NCBI GenBank assembly: GCA_910586765.1
Contig: CAJUJJ010000072.1
Coordinates: 1-5,015, forward strand
Source of the DNA: an uncultured Clostridia bacterium
GTDB lineage: Bacteria; Bacillota; Clostridia; Lachnospirales; Anaerotignaceae
DNA length: 5,015 bases
Direction: 5' to 3'
Under the pieces are notes generated by a model. That model was not told the origin of the DNA and searched no databases. It saw only the letters and a list, made by a program, of their open reading frames with translations. Of the stretch, positions 4,962 through 5,015 are shown in pieces. The translations under genes were made by a program, and so were the position numbers. How positions within the stretch are numbered: position 1 is the first letter of the stretch; every line of letters begins with the position of its first letter.

Positions 4962-5015
4962 GCGGGTGTAGTTCAATGGTAGAACGTCAGCCTTCCAAGC
5001 TGAACACGTGAGTTC
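4962..5015 (+). tRNA. tRNA-Gly (anticodon TCC), 3' end cut off by the window
   Basis: The first 54 bases of a glycine tRNA. The acceptor strand GCGGGTG starts at 4962. D-stem strands GTTC and GAAC enclose AATGGTA. Anticodon stem TCAGC (4987-4991) and GCTGA (4999-5003) enclose CTTCCAA, with anticodon TCC at 4994-4996. A four-base variable region leads to the T-stem strand GTGAG (5008-5012) and the TTC that opens the T-loop. The second T-stem strand, acceptor 3' strand and CCA lie outside the window. TCC reads GGA and, by wobble, GGG codons. Confidence 0.95.

Overview
The window is AT-rich DNA (roughly 70% A+T in genes, higher between them) with Gram-positive ribosome binding sites, sigma-A type promoters and short U-tailed terminators. 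With an MCP of clostridial type, a PTS EIIB start and an rdgB-yfcE pair, it fits a motile, low-GC Firmicute of class Clostridia. The genus cannot be fixed from the sequence.

Layout. A minus-strand block fills the left two thirds. At the left edge lies the first 16 codons of a lactose/cellobiose-type PTS EIIB gene, with good promoter and RBS. Its homology stops abruptly at a GGGGG junction, so the gene looks interrupted. Next is a single-gene chemoreceptor unit (393-2243) with its own promoter and two tandem terminators. Then comes a 400-bp non-coding, extremely AT-rich stretch carrying palindromes, and a GntR/HutC (UTRA) repressor gene (2663-3367) with its own promoter. From about 3500 the strand switches. 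A plus-strand unit holds a small secreted-peptide-like ORF of doubtful status, the ITPase/XTPase gene rdgB and a YfcE-type metallophosphoesterase overlapping it as GTGA, and it is closed by a clear terminator. A strong promoter then drives a tRNA-Gly(TCC) gene cut off by the window end.

How the parts may work together. The UTRA regulator belongs to a family that commonly controls sugar uptake genes. A near-palindrome, AAATTGGTA-NN-TATCAA, occurs both in the leader of the broken EIIB gene and in the intergenic stretch between regulator and chemoreceptor. This suggests, without proving, a small sugar-responsive regulon in which the PTS part has been disrupted. The chemoreceptor has an unusual feature: a CZB-like His/Cys zinc-site pattern lies between its two membrane segments. 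The rdgB-yfcE pair is ordinary housekeeping (nucleotide pool cleaning plus a phosphodiesterase). No CRISPR array, phage gene or clearly new defence system is visible.
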